From CAYOWK01 sp964407665 (GTDB taxonomy: Bacteria; Pseudomonadota; Alphaproteobacteria; Caulobacterales; Hyphomonadaceae), in assembly GCA_964407665.1 (NCBI GenBank), contig CAYOWK010000008.1, positions 48,505 to 112,504 on the forward strand: a DNA stretch of 64,000 nt, in the 5' to 3' direction. The notes beneath the pieces are model-generated. The model was not told where the DNA came from. It did no database searches and saw nothing but the letters and a program-made list of their open reading frames with translations. Positions 62,033 through 64,000 of the stretch are shown here, piece after piece. Numbering within the stretch: position 1 is the stretch's first letter; each line of letters begins with the position of its first letter. A program made the position numbers and the translations under genes.

Positions 62033-62707
62033 TCAATCGTCCACCCGACCGGGGGCAGCGGACTCGCTCGAACCTTGGGCTGATCCACTCCCCGAAATCT
62101 GGCCGCTGGCGTCGATAGACGCTGCCCCGCGTGCCGTATCGCTGACCCGGCCTGCGGCATTGCCTGCTGCCGCCCGCGCCTGATCTGCCGCCATCCCTGC
62201 CCGATCACGGGTAGAGGCGACGGCGCCTGCCGCCCGGTCGCGCGCTGCGCCTGCGGTCGCTGTGGCCCGATCCCGCGCTGCGCCTGCGGTGCTGCTGGCC
62301 GTGTCCCGTGCGCCGCCAACGGCGTTGCGAGCGTCGCTGGTGCCGATCGTATCGACGTTCAGCGCGCCGCCTGCCGATCCGCTGGCCGAACCCGATACGT
62401 TGCCGCTGCGGGTGCGTCCGTTGCGCGTGGTGGAACCGCTGGCCGATCCATCGGCGCGACCATTGCCCGAACCGCTGGCGCCAACCCGGCCATTGTCGAG
62501 ATCGACGCTGCGATCGAGGCCAAGGCCACCGCTGCCCGATCCGCCCAGTGCGTTGTCAAGGCTTGCGCCGCCAAGGCTACCTCCGCCGCCGCCGAGCGTG
62601 CCGCCCAGCATCCCGCCACCACCGCCACCGCCCAGCAATTGGGCCGAAGCGGGAATGCTCACCATGGCGGTCATGCAGGCCGCTGCGATCATGAAACTGG
62701 TTTTCAT
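62033..62707 (-). CDS. Gly/Ala/Ser-rich secreted low-complexity protein
   Basis: A 224-residue protein with a signal peptide (about 1-23, PASAQ), a Gly-rich block (LLGGGGGGGMLGG, LGGGGGSLGG) and a C-terminal half with repeated TAGAARDRA / TRDRAGMAAD-like alanine-rich helical repeats. The remaining text is rich in Gly, Ser, Ala, Arg and Asp. No enzyme domain is seen; a surface or matrix-like protein is possible. It is downstream of the S8 peptidase gene on the same strand (93-base gap), so it may be co-expressed with it or even processed by it. Confidence 0.6.
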   Translation of the reverse strand: MKTSFMIAAACMTAMVSIPASAQLLGGGGGGGMLGGTLGGGGGSLGGASLDNALGGSGSGGLGLDRSVDLDNGRVGASGSGNGRADGSASGSTTRNGRTRSGNVSGSASGSAGGALNVDTIGTSDARNAVGGARDTASSTAGAARDRATATAGAARDRAAGAVASTRDRAGMAADQARAAAGNAAGRVSDTARGAASIDASGQISGSGSAQGSSESAAPGRVDD

Positions 62708-62800
62708 CGCTCATCTCCTTGTCGATGCTATGCAGGGACAACGGGAACGGAGCGGGCTTTAATCCCGGCAAACCCGGAAAAATTCCTAAATAATTGAAAA

Positions 62801-64000
62801 TCAATCCATATTTCTGCACGTCGCACAGATGACTCCGCCGCCAAAGCCGCGTCCCTTGCCTGCCGCCGCCTCTGTCCGCAGCCCGTCGACTGACCCGCGC
62901 AGCAACAGTCGCCCAGCCACCAGCGGCGCTGCAAAGCTGGTCCCGCGCACTGCGCCCTTGCCGCCATTGCCCTGCGCTGCGTTCATGTCCGCACCCGGCG
63001 CGGCAAAATCGACATGCGCCGCGCGCCCCGCTTCCGGCAGCAACCGCCCACGCCCGTCGATCCCGGTCACGGCGACCACCCCGGCATAAGAGGCAGGGTA
63101 GGCGGGCGGCGCGGCCGGTCCGTCATTGCCGACCGCCGCGACCACCATCACGCCCTTGTCGCGGGCAAGCCGGATAGCCCCCGCCAGCAACGGATTGTCC
63201 GGCCCGACCAGACTGACCGTCACCACTCGCACCCCGCGCGCCGCCATCCACCCCAGCGCGCGCACGATGGCAAATGCTCCGCCGCCCGCCGGATCGTCGC
63301 CATAGACATCGGCCACCATCAACGCCGCGCCCGGTGCCGCGCCCCTCACAATCCCGTTTCCACTGATGAGCGAGGCGACCGCCGTGCCATGGGCGCTCGC
63401 CCGTGGCGCACCGCGCGCAAAGCCACGCTGTTCTATCGGGCCGGACAGCGCGGGATGCTGCGCCACGCCGCCGTCGATCAGTCCCGCTATCCGTCCGCTG
63501 ACCGCGCCGCCGCCCGCCAACGCGCTTGCCGCCATCGCCGGAGCTGCGCCACCGGGGAAATAGAGATTGTCCGCACTTGCCTGCGCACCCGGCGCGATCC
63601 GCCGCACATCCCTCAACGCGCGGGGCAGGCTGCGCCCCTGCGGCACGCGCAGTCGCGCGACTGACAGGTCCAGCCCTTCCACTGCCTCGCTCTCCACGCC
63701 AAACCCGGCCGCACGCAACGCATCCAGCGCCCCGGCATCCGCTCCGGTCAGCAGGATGACGCCCCGCCGCGCAGGCTCCCGCCGCTCATCCAGTTCGATG
63801 GTATCGCGATTGCCGCGCAGCAACGCTTCGATCCGCTCCGTTCGCGCCGCCGCCAGTCGCTGCCCCAGCCGCGCGGGCGACAGCCGGTCCAGCCCGACAC
63901 CGTCCACCCTACCGCCCACCCGGTCCAACAGGCCCGGCACTACCTGACCGATCGGCCCACCGCCGCCGATCAGTTGCGCCAATGCGTGCGGCGTGACTAG
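62801..64000 (-). CDS. S8 family serine peptidase (subtilase), 5' end cut by window edge
   Basis: At least 399 residues; the frame is open to the window's right edge, so the N-terminus is missing. The subtilase triad is in order: Asp in LIDGGVAQH, His in SAHGTAVASLI, Ser in GTSFAAPLVAG, the Ser-containing segment near the C-terminus (about 50 residues from the end). The N-terminal part before the catalytic domain is unlike a known inhibitor prodomain, and whether it has a signal peptide cannot be seen. A short TTG start (63982) is possible but less likely. Confidence 0.88.
   Translation of the reverse strand, partial: LVTPHALAQLIGGGGPIGQVVPGLLDRVGGRVDGVGLDRLSPARLGQRLAAARTERIEALLRGNRDTIELDERREPARRGVILLTGADAGALDALRAAGFGVESEAVEGLDLSVARLRVPQGRSLPRALRDVRRIAPGAQASADNLYFPGGAAPAMAASALAGGGAVSGRIAGLIDGGVAQHPALSGPIEQRGFARGAPRASAHGTAVASLISGNGIVRGAAPGAALMVADVYGDDPAGGGAFAIVRALGWMAARGVRVVTVSLVGPDNPLLAGAIRLARDKGVMVVAAVGNDGPAAPPAYPASYAGVVAVTGIDGRGRLLPEAGRAAHVDFAAPGADMNAAQGNGGKGAVRGTSFAAPLVAGRLLLRGSVDGLRTEAAAGKGRGFGGGVICATCRNMD

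Overview
The window is high-GC DNA from an alphaproteobacterium, most likely of the Caulobacterales (Caulobacter / Hyphomonas / Maricaulis relatives). The evidence is gene content. A complete CtrA-type response regulator lies divergent from fliI-fliJ. A SciP-like CtrA inhibitor sits between flgE and fliF. A FlbD-type sigma-54 activator lies inside a fliF-fliG-fliH-fliN-flbD-flhA-flhF-flhG operon. GANTC (CcrM methylation) sites are clustered in front of ctrA. A 'marine' class GN sortase with its dedicated target also fits aquatic Caulobacterales. No rRNA, tRNA, CRISPR array or complete insertion sequence was seen.

Left third (1-26 kb): metabolic and housekeeping genes on both strands. They include an acyl-CoA ligase, a PAT-like acetyltransferase, a hemerythrin protein, the isoprenoid-precursor operon xseB-ispA-dxs (minus strand), a histidine phosphatase, signal peptidase I, and an MBL hydrolase. 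A cluster of three YceI-domain genes follows, the last fused to cytochrome b561. Then come a Sua5-type tRNA t6A enzyme and a tiny histone H1-like Lys/Ala/Pro protein preceded by four GANTC sites. An SPFH protein, methionine aminopeptidase, a D-2-hydroxyacid-type FAD dehydrogenase, an amidohydrolase, an SDR, secreted proteins of unknown function and an AraC-family regulator complete this part.

Middle (26-40.7 kb): a membrane protein, a 1079-residue TolB-propeller/amidohydrolase, a second hemerythrin protein, a two-domain M16 lipoprotein peptidase, a VOC protein and an aspartate-type aminotransferase. The two-gene sortase system ends this part: a VIT-vWA surface protein ending in an LPQTA sorting signal, overlapping its sortase.

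Flagellar and cell-cycle block (40.8-61.1 kb): a sigma-54-like promoter precedes fliK-flgD-flgE, followed by sciP and the fliF...flhG operon. Two small membrane proteins and an S9 peptidase interrupt, then fliJ-fliI (minus) and ctrA (plus). This gathers export-apparatus, basal-body, hook and number/placement genes with three of their regulators (SciP, FlbD, CtrA).

Right end (61.2-64 kb): a pentapeptide-repeat protein, a Gly/Ser/Ala-rich secreted protein and a subtilase. Their codon style differs, and two near-identical terminator hairpins bracket the first gene. This may be a transferred segment or an assembly join.

Two roughly 0.9-1.0 kb gene-free stretches (30.7-31.7 and 54.9-55.8 kb) carry inverted copies of the same 450-480 bp dispersed element. 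It has a nearly identical ~150 nt core that looks able to fold, and smaller palindromic repeats are nested in or beside it.
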